Positions 53,040 through 61,149 of a stretch of 64,000 nt of DNA are shown here, piece by piece. Location: contig CAJFHG010000011.1 of NCBI GenBank assembly GCA_904379015.1, forward strand, positions 1 through 64,000, given 5' to 3'. The notes under the pieces are model-generated. The model had not been told where the DNA came from. It saw only the letters and a program-made list of their open reading frames with translations, and searched no databases. A program made the position numbers and the translations under genes. The stretch is from Candidatus Paralachnospira caecorum (GTDB lineage: Bacteria; Bacillota; Clostridia; Lachnospirales; Lachnospiraceae). Every line of letters begins with the position of its first letter. The first letter of the stretch is position 1.

Positions 53040-53411
53040 TTATGATTCGGTTACATGTTCAAATCCCTGATTCAGGATTGTGATCACATGATCATCGGCC
53101 AGTGAATAGATGACTGATTTGCCCTCCCGGCGGAATTTCACCAGACTGCTCTGTTTCAGGATCCGCAGCTGATGGGAAATCGAACTCTGGCTCATGCCCA
53201 GGAGAAGGGCGATGTCACAGACGCACATTTCGTGCTCCAGGAGCACATAAAGGATTTTGACCCTTGTGGGGTCTCCGAAAATCTTAAAAAGTTCAGCCAG
53301 ACGGACAAGAAGCCCGTCGTCCGGCGTCTGTTCCTTTAAAGACGCGACCAGTTCGGGATTGGCATGGATGTAATCGCACACCGGCACTTCAAATTCTTCT
53401 TGTTTGCTCAT
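53040..53411 (-). CDS. ArsR/SmtB-family metal-sensing repressor
   Basis: A 123-residue winged-helix repressor. EMCVCDIALLLGMSQSSISHQLR contains the CVC metal motif next to the recognition helix (alpha-3 site). The C-terminal DDHVITILNQGFEHVTES fits the alpha-5 zinc site, D-x-H then H-x-x-E. An extra Cys (PVCDY) near the N-terminus could complete a CadC-like site. ATG 53411 follows GGAGG at eight bases. Probably senses Zn or Cd/Pb. No metal pump gene is adjacent, so its target lies elsewhere. Confidence 0.9.
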   Translation of the reverse strand: MSKQEEFEVPVCDYIHANPELVASLKEQTPDDGLLVRLAELFKIFGDPTRVKILYVLLEHEMCVCDIALLLGMSQSSISHQLRILKQSSLVKFRREGKSVIYSLADDHVITILNQGFEHVTES

Positions 53412-53495
53412 CCGCGGCACCTCCGTCATTTCAGTCCATACATTGTAAGTTTACTACCCGCGCGGCGAAACTGTCAACCGGAGAAAAGCCTGCCT

Positions 53496-55334
53496 TTATT
53501 CGATTTCCGGTATGGGCGTATTCAGCACTTCCATGAATTCATCCCCGGTAATGGTCTCATTGTCGTACAGGAATTTGGCGAGCTGATGAAGCTTCGGCAT
53601 ATTTTCCGTGAGAAGTGTTTCTGCCTTCTGGTACTGTTTTTTCACCAGCGCGATGACCTTTTCGTCGATTTTCGCGGAGGTGTCCTCAGAGCATACCAGA
53701 GAAGTATCGCCGCCCAGATACTGATTCTGTACAGTTTCCAATGCTACCATGCCGAAATCGTCGCTCATGCCGTAGCGGGTGATCATGGCGCGGGCCACTT
53801 TGGTTGCCTGCTCGATATCGTTGGAGGCCCCGGTGGAGATAGAGTGGAAGACCAGATCCTCCGCCACGCGTCCGCCGGTGAGGGTGGAAATCTTGTTTTC
53901 CAGCTCTTCCTTGGACATCAGATTCTTGTCGTCCTGATCCACCTGCATGGTGTAGCCGAGAGCGCCGGAGGTACGGGGAATGATGGTGATCTTGGTCACA
54001 GGAGCAGAGTTGGTCTGCAGGGCCGCCACCAGCGCGTGGCCGGTTTCATGGTACGCCACAATGAGTTTTTCTTTGTCAGACAGGATCTTGTTTTTCTTCT
54101 GGTATCCGGCGATCACAACTTCCACGCTTTCCTCCAGGTCTGCCTGGGTGACAAATTTTCGTCCGTCGCGGACAGCCCGGAGCGCGGCTTCGTTGATCAT
54201 GTTGGCCAGCTCGGCGCCGCTGGCGCCGGCTGCGGTTCTGGCGATCGCCATGAAATCCACATTGTCGCTGATTTTGATTTTCTTCGCATGGACCCGCAGG
54301 ATGGCTTCCCGTCCCTGGAGGTCAGGCAGCTCCACAGGCACCCGCCTGTCAAACCGTCCGGGACGGAGCAGGGCGGGGTCAAGGGTTTCAGGACGGTTGG
54401 TGGCGCCCAGGATCATGACGCCCTTTGTGCCGTCAAAGCCGTCCATCTCTGTCAGAAGCTGGTTCAGGGTCTGCTCCCGTTCGTCGTTGCCGCTCATGCC
54501 GCTTCCGTCACGTTTCTTTCCGATGGTGTCGATCTCGTCAATGAAGACGATACAGGGTGCTTTCTCAGCCGCCTGCTTGAACAGGTCGCGGACTTTCGCG
54601 GCTCCCATACCCACAAACATTTCCACGAACTCCGAGCCGGAAATGGAAAAGAAGGGAACATTGGCTTCGCCTGCCACAGCCTTGGCAAGCAGGGTCTTTC
54701 CTGTTCCGGGAGGGCCTACCAGCAGGGCGCCCTTAGGCATCCTGGCGCCGATCTCCGTATACTTTTTGGGATTATGGAGAAAGTCCACGATTTCCGCCAG
54801 GATTTCCTTGGCCTCATCTTCTCCGGCTACATCAGAGAATTTAATGCCGGTCTTGGATTCCACATAGACCTTGGCATTGCTCTTGCCGAAGCTCATGGCG
54901 TTTCCCATGGAGCCGCCCATTTTTTTCATAAGACTTCTGGAGAGCAGCTGTCCGATGAGTATGAACAGGACGATGGGCAGCACCCAGCTGATCAGAAAGC
55001 TCAGAATGGGAGACATTTCCTCTACGATGGGGGAGCCGAAGCTGGTGATGCCCGCATTGTAAAGGCGGTCGATCAGACCATCGTCGTTCATGTTTCCGGT
55101 TTTGTAGTAACGGGGATTATCCGATTTGTCCGAAAATACGATTTCATTTTCGGTGATCTGCACTTCGCCGATGTTTTCCTCATCGATCATCTGAAGGAAT
55201 ACGCCGTAGTCCACCTCGGTTACCTGAGTGGAAAAAAGCCGGGGGAAGAAGAGCGCGTTCAGCAGGAGCAGCACGATCAGCGCGATCAGATAGTAAAATA
55301 TGATGGGTTTCTTGGGTTGTTTGACCTCTTTCAT
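53496..55334 (-). CDS. ftsH: ATP-dependent zinc metalloprotease FtsH
   Basis: A 612-residue membrane AAA+ protease. Two membrane helices (about 11-31 and 105-125) enclose an outside domain. The AAA module has GPPGTGKT (Walker A), FIDEIDTIG (Walker B) and RPGRFDRRV (arginine fingers), and the protease zinc site is HETGH near residue 427. It degrades misassembled membrane and regulatory proteins. AGGAGG precedes the ATG. It is 16 bases downstream of the marR gene, so they form an operon, an uncommon pairing. Confidence 0.96.
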   Translation of the reverse strand: MKEVKQPKKPIIFYYLIALIVLLLLNALFFPRLFSTQVTEVDYGVFLQMIDEENIGEVQITENEIVFSDKSDNPRYYKTGNMNDDGLIDRLYNAGITSFGSPIVEEMSPILSFLISWVLPIVLFILIGQLLSRSLMKKMGGSMGNAMSFGKSNAKVYVESKTGIKFSDVAGEDEAKEILAEIVDFLHNPKKYTEIGARMPKGALLVGPPGTGKTLLAKAVAGEANVPFFSISGSEFVEMFVGMGAAKVRDLFKQAAEKAPCIVFIDEIDTIGKKRDGSGMSGNDEREQTLNQLLTEMDGFDGTKGVMILGATNRPETLDPALLRPGRFDRRVPVELPDLQGREAILRVHAKKIKISDNVDFMAIARTAAGASGAELANMINEAALRAVRDGRKFVTQADLEESVEVVIAGYQKKNKILSDKEKLIVAYHETGHALVAALQTNSAPVTKITIIPRTSGALGYTMQVDQDDKNLMSKEELENKISTLTGGRVAEDLVFHSISTGASNDIEQATKVARAMITRYGMSDDFGMVALETVQNQYLGGDTSLVCSEDTSAKIDEKVIALVKKQYQKAETLLTENMPKLHQLAKFLYDNETITGDEFMEVLNTPIPEIE

Positions 55335-55350
55335 GTAGACCTCCTGTGAG

Positions 55351-55821
55351 TCAGATTTCAGTTTCCTTTGCCAGTTTGGTGAGGTGGGCTGTAATGTCCG
55401 CGATAACGGGCAGTTTTTCCTTCGGAAGGCCGTTCAGAAAATCGGACATGGCCTGTACCATGGAATCTGCCGCCTGACGGGTGAAGGCAGCCCCCTCTTC
55501 CGTCAGCGCTACATATACCATCCGGCGGTTTTCCCGGATGCGGATTCTGGTCACCAGGCCGTCGTCCTCCAGTGTGCTGACCAGCTTGGACAGCTGCTGC
55601 TTGGTTCTGCGGATCCGTTTCACCAGCTCTGCCATGGGGACTTTGTGTTCCGGATTTTCCGACAGAATATACAGCACATGAAACGCGTGAGAGCTGAGCT
55701 TGATATCAGGCACATTGATGGGATGCTCCTGCATTCTGTAATAGAAGGTAAGAACCATGTGCGTGAATTCTGCGGTGAGTTCCGGAGAAACTTCGCATAC
55801 TTCGATGTCTTTTTGATTCAT
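55351..55821 (-). CDS. MarR-family transcriptional regulator
   Basis: A 156-residue regulator with a winged helix-turn-helix: KVPMAELVKRIRRTKQQLSKLVSTLEDDGLV then the wing RIRENRRMVYVALTEEG. ATG 55821 has AGGAG seven bases upstream. Its promoter (55907-55879) contains a perfect 13-base palindrome TTTTACAGTAAAA in the spacer, a likely auto-operator. It probably also controls ftsH in the same operon. Confidence 0.9.
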   Translation of the reverse strand: MNQKDIEVCEVSPELTAEFTHMVLTFYYRMQEHPINVPDIKLSSHAFHVLYILSENPEHKVPMAELVKRIRRTKQQLSKLVSTLEDDGLVTRIRIRENRRMVYVALTEEGAAFTRQAADSMVQAMSDFLNGLPKEKLPVIADITAHLTKLAKETEI

Positions 55822-55878
55822 AAGCATTCTCCTGTGAAATCAAAATTGGCTCCTATGAGCATGGCATTGTTTTTTCTG

Positions 55879-55933
55879 AGTATAAAGAGTTTTACAGTAA
55901 AAGTCAATGAAAGATTTACATTTCATAAAATGT
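55879..55933 (-). promoter_or_regulatory. Promoter and candidate operator of marR-ftsH
   Basis: On the minus strand TTGACT (55907-55902) and TATACT (55884-55879) with a 17-base spacer. TTTTAC-A-GTAAAA (55890-55902) lies in the spacer. A second dyad, ACATTT-CATA-AAATGT, is at 55918-55933 upstream of the -35. Confidence 0.75.
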
Positions 55934-56017
55934 TTATAGATAGAAAAGAAATCCTTTCAAAAAGGCAGAAATGCTTTAGAAAAGCCCGGGGACCGGAGCG
56001 CGGAACGGACCCCTTAC

Positions 56018-56046
56018 TTGCGGAGACAGGGAAAGTCTGCTATAAT
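56018..56046 (+). promoter_or_regulatory. Promoter of lgt
   Basis: TTGCGG (56018-56023) and perfect TATAAT (56041-56046) with a 17-base spacer. Confidence 0.7.
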
Positions 56047-56081
56047 GGGCAAAGTAAAAATGCCTGAAGAAGGAGACGGAT

Positions 56082-56915
56082 ATGAGAACAGTTTTATTTG
56101 AGATAGGACCGTTTACGGTATATGGATATGGCCTGATGATCGCTATCGGTGTGATCGCCGCGTTCTGGGTGGCCATGTACCGGGAAAAAAAGTGGAAGAT
56201 CGGGGACGACAAGGTGTTTTATCTGGGGATCTGGTGCCTGATCGGCGGAATGATCGGCGCGAAGCTGCTGTACTGGATCGTGGAGTTTCCATCTCTGATC
56301 GCGGATCCGTCCAGGTTCTGGACCACCATGAGTTCCGGATTTGTAGTTTACGGGGGACTGATCGGAGGGATTCTGACGGGCGCTCTGTTCTGCAGGATCA
56401 AGAAGATTTCATTCCTTCAGTATTTTGATCTGGTGATGCCTTCCATCGCGCTGGCCCAGGCCTTTGGCCGCATCGGCTGTTTTCTGGCCGGCTGCTGCTA
56501 CGGCGCGGAGACACAGAGCGCTTTCAGTGTGGTATTTCCCGATTCCTGCCAGTACGCGCCTTCAGGAATCCGGCTGATTCCCACTCAGCTGATTTCCAGC
56601 GCGGGGGATTTTCTGATCTTTTTCCTTCTGATCGTTCTGGCGAGGAGAACGAAGAAGCCTGGACAGGTGGGCGGACTGTATCTGATTTTTTACAGCATCG
56701 GGAGATTCATCGTTGAATTTTTCCGGGGAGACCCGAGAGGCGCTGTGGGGCCGCTGTCCACGTCCCAGTTTATTGCCATTTTCACATTCATCGCCGGCAT
56801 TCTGGTGTTTGTGATCTGCGGGAAACGGCAGGGAACAGCGGCGCAGGCGCAGGAGGAGACAGAAGATGGAGAAGGAGCTGACGGCGGCGGATTACAGGAC
56901 GATCAGGGCCAATGA
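56082..56915 (+). CDS. lgt: Prolipoprotein diacylglyceryl transferase
   Basis: A 277-residue, seven-helix membrane enzyme that attaches diacylglycerol to the lipobox Cys of prolipoproteins. GRIGCFLAGCCYG is the Lgt signature with its essential Arg/Asn-like region, and YSIGRFIVEFFRGDPRG holds conserved Arg residues. GAAGGAG precedes the ATG. The hydrophilic C-terminal 25 residues are coded in DNA that also encodes the start of the next gene (50-base overlap). The several lipoproteins in this window are its substrates. Confidence 0.95.
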   Translation: MRTVLFEIGPFTVYGYGLMIAIGVIAAFWVAMYREKKWKIGDDKVFYLGIWCLIGGMIGAKLLYWIVEFPSLIADPSRFWTTMSSGFVVYGGLIGGILTGALFCRIKKISFLQYFDLVMPSIALAQAFGRIGCFLAGCCYGAETQSAFSVVFPDSCQYAPSGIRLIPTQLISSAGDFLIFFLLIVLARRTKKPGQVGGLYLIFYSIGRFIVEFFRGDPRGAVGPLSTSQFIAIFTFIAGILVFVICGKRQGTAAQAQEETEDGEGADGGGLQDDQGQ

Positions 56916-57552
56916 ACTTTTTAAGGGGCTTGACGAAGCCGGACTTTCCTTTGCCATGGAATTTTTCAGGGCTTCTGTCAGCAGCCACCGGAAGGGTGAA
57001 TGCCTTCACCGGGTAGGGAGCCGCCTGATCCGCTTCGGGCTGGTGCTGTCCGGACGTGTTCAGGTGTGTATGGACGATATAGACGGCAATCCGATCATCA
57101 TGGCCAGCGTGACGGCGGGCAGGACCTTTGGGGAATCCCTGTGCTTTCTGGGAATTGAAGAAGAACCGGTCACCATATCCGCCGCTACGGATGTGAAAGT
57201 GCTGTGGCTCAGGACCGATTCCGTCAGACAGAAGACCGGCCTGAATGACATGAGAGTACACGACCTGCTGATGCGCTTTATCACTCTGATCACATCGCGG
57301 GCTCTTTCCATGAACGACAGGATCCAGATTCTGTCCAAAAAAAGTCTCCGGGGCAAGCTGATCGTGTTTTTTTCCCAGTGTGTCCATCAATTTGGAAGCC
57401 ATACCTTTGAACTGCCCTTTAACCGGGACGAGATGGCTTCTTATCTGGGAACCAACAGGAGCGCTCTTTCCAGAGAGCTGACCAAAATGAAGCAGGAGGG
57501 AATTCTGGATTTTTCCCGTGAAAAATTTCACATTTTAAAGGGCGACCTGTGA
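56866..57552 (+). CDS. Crp/Fnr-family transcriptional regulator
   Basis: A 228-residue regulator with an N-terminal cyclic-nucleotide-binding-like barrel (about 15-130), a long dimer helix and a C-terminal helix-turn-helix NRDEMASYLGTNRSALSRELTKMKQEGIL. The four Fnr-type cluster cysteines are absent, so it is not an oxygen sensor of that kind. GAGGAG lies upstream of the ATG, inside lgt. It directly precedes the ABC-hydEF unit, and a GTTGC-GGAT-GCAAC palindrome sits in that unit's promoter. I infer it is the activator of those genes. Confidence 0.9.
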   Translation: MEKELTAADYRTIRANELFKGLDEAGLSFAMEFFRASVSSHRKGECLHRVGSRLIRFGLVLSGRVQVCMDDIDGNPIIMASVTAGRTFGESLCFLGIEEEPVTISAATDVKVLWLRTDSVRQKTGLNDMRVHDLLMRFITLITSRALSMNDRIQILSKKSLRGKLIVFFSQCVHQFGSHTFELPFNRDEMASYLGTNRSALSRELTKMKQEGILDFSREKFHILKGDL

Positions 57553-57557
57553 TTTTG

Positions 57558-57599
57558 GTTGCGGATGCAACGAAACAAATCCTTCTGATGTGCTAGAAT
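57558..57599 (+). promoter_or_regulatory. Promoter with Crp/Fnr-like operator before the ABC-hydEF genes
   Basis: The -10 is TAGAAT (57594-57599); there is no good -35. A perfect inverted repeat GTTGC-GGAT-GCAAC is at 57558-57571, centred near 57564.5. With transcription starting near 57606 that is position -41.5, the class II activator position for Crp/Fnr proteins. Confidence 0.6.
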
Positions 57600-57654
57600 G
57601 GGTATCGGAAAACGGAAACGGATTCCGAAAAGCACAGAGGGAGGATTTTTTATT

Positions 57655-58746
57655 ATGAAAAAAAGAATTTTGGCGGTCTGCCTGACGCTTGTCGTGGCGG
57701 CAATGGCTCTGGCCGGATGCGGAAGCAGCGCCGGAGAGACGACGGAGGTACAGACGGAGGCGCCTGAGACAACACAGGAGAACCAGGAAACAGAGGAGAC
57801 AACGACGGAAGCCGCGGCGGAAACGGCTGCGGCGGGAGACGGAACCGTGATCCGTCTGGGCGGCCTGAAAGGCCCCACTTCCATGGGCATGGTCAAGCTT
57901 CTGGATGACGCGGAGAACGGAATCAGTGAAAGTCAGATCGAGTTTACCATGGCGGGATCTGCCGATGAGCTGACTCCGAAGCTTCTGCAGGGAGAGCTGG
58001 ATATTCTGGCGGTGCCCGCGAATCTGGGCGCGATCCTTTACAATAATTCGGACGGAGCCGTGCAGTTTGCGGCGATCAATACGCTGGGCGTGATCTATAT
58101 TGTGGAGAAGGGAGAGCAGACCGTGAGCAGTCTGGCCGACCTGAAGGGAAAGACCCTGTATGCCACGGGCAAGGGATCCACGCCGGAATACGCGCTCAAC
58201 TATTTGCTGGAGCAGAACGGTCTGGATCCGGCGGCCGATGTGACCATTGAATGGAAGAGCGAGCCCACAGAGGTGGTGGCGCAGATGGCTTCAGAGGAAC
58301 ACGCTGTCGCCATGCTGCCCCAGCCGTTCGTGACAGTGGCGGGAAATCAGATGGAGGATCTGAACGTGGTGCTGGATCTCACTGCCGAGTGGGATGCCCT
58401 GAACAATGGAAGCCAGCTGATCACAGCGGGACTTGTGGTCAGAAAAGCCTTTGCCGAGGAGCATCCGGAGGCTCTGGCGAAATTCCTCGAGGAATATGAA
58501 GCTTCCACCGCTTATATCAATGAGAATATAGAGGAAGGCGCGGCGCTGGTGGAAAAATATGATATCGTGACGGCGGCAGTGGCGCAGCAGGCGATTCCTT
58601 ACTGCAACATCACTTACATCGCGGGTGATGAGATGGTGACGGCCATGAAGGGATATCTCCAGGTGCTTTATGACCAGAATCCGCAGTCTGTGGGCGGAAC
58701 ACTTCCGGCTGACGATTTTTATTATCTCGCGGACAGTGCTTCATAA
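57655..58746 (+). CDS. ABC substrate-binding lipoprotein, NitT/TauT family
   Basis: A 363-residue binding protein. The lipobox is LAGC (Cys22), followed by a Thr/Glu-rich linker. The mature domain starts VIRLGGLKGPTSMGMVKLL, then LQGELDILAVPANLGAILYN and LKGKTLYATGKGSTPEYALNYLL, typical of the NMT1/THI5-like, SsuA fold. GAGGGAGG precedes the ATG. It is first in a binding protein - permease - ATPase - hydE - hydF row. Substrate unknown; family members bind sulfonates, pyrimidines or nitrate. Confidence 0.9.
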   Translation: MKKRILAVCLTLVVAAMALAGCGSSAGETTEVQTEAPETTQENQETEETTTEAAAETAAAGDGTVIRLGGLKGPTSMGMVKLLDDAENGISESQIEFTMAGSADELTPKLLQGELDILAVPANLGAILYNNSDGAVQFAAINTLGVIYIVEKGEQTVSSLADLKGKTLYATGKGSTPEYALNYLLEQNGLDPAADVTIEWKSEPTEVVAQMASEEHAVAMLPQPFVTVAGNQMEDLNVVLDLTAEWDALNNGSQLITAGLVVRKAFAEEHPEALAKFLEEYEASTAYINENIEEGAALVEKYDIVTAAVAQQAIPYCNITYIAGDEMVTAMKGYLQVLYDQNPQSVGGTLPADDFYYLADSAS

Positions 58747-58764
58747 TCAGAGAAACGGAAGACA

Positions 58765-59520
58765 ATGATGAAAAAAAGACAGATTTTGGAACGGGCCGGG
58801 GCAGTTTTCTTTGCCCTGGCTCTCTGGCAGGCGGCGGCCATGCTTCTGAATCAGAGGATCCTGCTGGTCACCCCGGTCAGCGTTGTAAGGCGTCTGGGAA
58901 CGCTTTTGTTTGAAAGCGGCTTCTGGAGTACGGTGGGCTTCAGCTTTCTGCGCATTGAAGCCGGATTTTTCCTCGGCCTGTTCATCGGAACCGTTCTGGC
59001 TGTCTGTTCGGCCAGGTTTCATCTGATCGAGACCATGCTCTGGCCGTTTATGACGGTGGCAAAAACGGTTCCGGTGGCATCCTTTATCATTATCTGTCTC
59101 ATATGGCTGGACGCCTCCAGTCTGTCCGTATTTATTTCATTTCTGATGGTATTTCCCATTGTGTATTTCAATGTACTGCAGGGGATGAAAAGCACGGACA
59201 GATCCATGCTTCAGATGGCAGATATTTTCCGGGTGTCCTATAAACGGAGGCTTTTTTACATTTATATGCCTCAGGTCAGGCCCTTTTTCACATCCGCCTG
59301 CGCGGCGGCTCTAGGCATTTCCTGGAAAGCGGGGATCGCGGCGGAGGTGATCGGGATCCCGAACGGTTCCATCGGCGAACGGCTGTATGAAGCGAAGATT
59401 TATCTGAATACGGCGGATCTTCTGGCGTGGACGGTGGTGATCGTACTGATCAGCGTGGCCTTTGAGAAACTGTTTATGAAATTGATTCAGCGGTGTTTTG
59501 CCGGATTGGAGAGACTTTGA
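58765..59520 (+). CDS. ABC permease, NitT/TauT family
   Basis: A 251-residue permease with about six helices. The conserved cytoplasmic loop is LQMADIFRVSYKRRLFYIYMPQVRPFF and the ISWKAGIAAEVIGIPNGSIGERL segment is typical of SsuC/ThiX. Start 18 bases after the binding-protein gene. Its stop codon overlaps the TTG start of the ATPase gene. Confidence 0.9.
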   Translation: MMKKRQILERAGAVFFALALWQAAAMLLNQRILLVTPVSVVRRLGTLLFESGFWSTVGFSFLRIEAGFFLGLFIGTVLAVCSARFHLIETMLWPFMTVAKTVPVASFIIICLIWLDASSLSVFISFLMVFPIVYFNVLQGMKSTDRSMLQMADIFRVSYKRRLFYIYMPQVRPFFTSACAAALGISWKAGIAAEVIGIPNGSIGERLYEAKIYLNTADLLAWTVVIVLISVAFEKLFMKLIQRCFAGLERL

Positions 59521-60119
59521 AGGATATTGTAGTGGAACAGGTCAGCAAACGCTTCGGGGAAAAGCGGGTGCTGGAGCATTTTTCGGCAGTGTTTGCCGGC
59601 GGAGAAACAACTTGTATTATGGGGGATTCCGGCTGCGGAAAAACGACCCTGCTCAATCTATTGATGGGGTTTGAAAAAGCGGACGGCGGGCGGATCACCG
59701 GCGTGCCGGAGCATATGAGCACAGTGTTTCAGGAGGACCGGCTGTGCGAGGCTTTCGGAGCGGTGTCCAATATCCGTCTGGTTCTCGGGCGGAAGGTTCC
59801 GGCGGAATGGATCAGGGATCATCTGCGGGAACTGGGCCTTGATGGGGATGCCTTTGACAAACCGGTCTCTGAGTTCAGCGGCGGGATGAAAAGGCGGGTG
59901 GCCATAGCCAGGGCAGTGTCCTATGGAGGGGATGTCCTGTTTATGGACGAACCGTTTAAGGGACTGGATGAGTCAACGAAAAAAATGGCTGCCGCCTATG
60001 TCAGGCGCCATGCAGCAGGCCGGACGGTCATTATGGTGACACATGATGAGAGCGAAGTAGAACTGATGGGCGGCCATCTGATCCGGATGGTCCGCGGGGC
60101 GGAGGAGGATCACGCATGA
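59517..60119 (+). CDS. ABC ATP-binding protein, NitT/TauT family
   Basis: A short 200-residue ATPase. Walker A is GDSGCGKTT, the Q-loop STVFQEDRLCEAFGAVSNI, the signature FSGGMKRRVAIARAV, and Walker B VLFMDEPFKGLD. The start is TTG at 59517, overlapping the permease stop, with GGAGAG close by; no ATG is available before the P-loop. It ends in an ATGA overlap with hydE, so the importer and hydE are translationally coupled. Confidence 0.88.
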   Translation: MKDIVVEQVSKRFGEKRVLEHFSAVFAGGETTCIMGDSGCGKTTLLNLLMGFEKADGGRITGVPEHMSTVFQEDRLCEAFGAVSNIRLVLGRKVPAEWIRDHLRELGLDGDAFDKPVSEFSGGMKRRVAIARAVSYGGDVLFMDEPFKGLDESTKKMAAAYVRRHAAGRTVIMVTHDESEVELMGGHLIRMVRGAEEDHA

Positions 60120-61093
60120 TCATAAGCACAAAACAGGAAATTATGGAAGTCCTGAATATGACTCAGGAACAGTTTGAGGGGGAGATCCTGCCGGAGGCGG
60201 GCCGGACGGCGGATGTTCATAAGGAAGGAAGCCTGCAGGTCAGAGCCATGCTGGGATACGACAATATCTGCAGGAATCAGTGCCTGTACTGCGGCATGCG
60301 GGCGGCGAACAATACCATTCAACGGTACCGGCTGCCGGCGGAGGACGTGATCGCCTCCGCGAAGATGGCAAAGGACCGGGGATTTCATCATATTTTTCTG
60401 ATCTCGGGGGAGGATCCCAGATATGGGTTCGACAATCTGTTGAAGATCGTGGAGGCAATTCATAAGATGGGCATGCACCAGAGCCTGGCATGCGGGGAAT
60501 TTGAGCCGGAACAGTACCGGGAACTTCAGGCGGCGGGAGCGGATGAATATGTTATGAAATTTGAAATGTCCCGGGAAGAAACATTCAACCGGCTGAATCC
60601 CTCCACCAATTTCAAAAAACGGATGGCGGCCATTGAGGCAGTCAAGGCCAGCGGGATGAAGCTGGCTTCGGGAAATATCGTGGACTTTCCGGGGCAGGAC
60701 AGGGAAGAGCTGGCGGAGGATGTCCTGCTCATGAAGGAGCTGGAAATCAGCTGGGCGCCGGTCATTCCCTATATGCCGGCGGCCAATACGCCCCTGAAGG
60801 AGGAGGGAGGATTCGGAAGTCTCCTGACCAATCTGAAGGAAATCGCCCTGCTGCGGCTCATGATGCCGGATGTGGACATTACGGCCCAGCAGCCGGGAGA
60901 AGATAAAAAGAAGGGGCTGGCTGATCCGGAGGGGAACAGAAACGCGGTCCGGGCAGGCGCCAATATTCTGTTCTGTGATCTGCTTCCCGACGCACTGGCC
61001 AGGAATTTCCGGGTGATCGACAACCGGAACGTTTCCGGCACGGAGCATCTGTACCAGGTGGCAGAGCTGACCGGGAAAAAGCTGGTTTTCTGA
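60116..61093 (+). CDS. hydE: [FeFe]-hydrogenase maturase HydE (radical SAM)
   Basis: A 325-residue radical SAM enzyme with the cluster motif CRNQCLYCG (Cys52, Cys56, Cys59) and a TIM barrel with FLISGEDPRYG, SLACGEF, RLNPSTNFKKRMAAI and IVDFPGQDREEL. Barrel order and the adjacent hydF identify it as HydE, which builds the iron synthon of the H-cluster. The segment after the ADEY strand reads MKFEMS, where I remember an Arg-His-Glu in the Thermotoga enzyme, so it may be a divergent HydE-like member. The C-terminal second cluster motif is absent. HydG is not in the window. Confidence 0.82.
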   Translation: MIISTKQEIMEVLNMTQEQFEGEILPEAGRTADVHKEGSLQVRAMLGYDNICRNQCLYCGMRAANNTIQRYRLPAEDVIASAKMAKDRGFHHIFLISGEDPRYGFDNLLKIVEAIHKMGMHQSLACGEFEPEQYRELQAAGADEYVMKFEMSREETFNRLNPSTNFKKRMAAIEAVKASGMKLASGNIVDFPGQDREELAEDVLLMKELEISWAPVIPYMPAANTPLKEEGGFGSLLTNLKEIALLRLMMPDVDITAQQPGEDKKKGLADPEGNRNAVRAGANILFCDLLPDALARNFRVIDNRNVSGTEHLYQVAELTGKKLVF

Positions 61094-61149
61094 CCAGGAA
61101 ATCCGCGCGTGAAAGACAGAACAGAATCTGACAGAAGGGAGAGGCAGAT

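Noticed and set aside
53364..55349. 661-codon plus-strand frame opposite ftsH
   Set aside because: Antisense shadow of ftsH, which has all AAA and protease motifs.
57655..60119. Thiamine-precursor (ThiXYZ) importer
   Set aside because: The family allows it, but there is no TPP riboswitch and the genes are coupled to hydE instead of thi genes.
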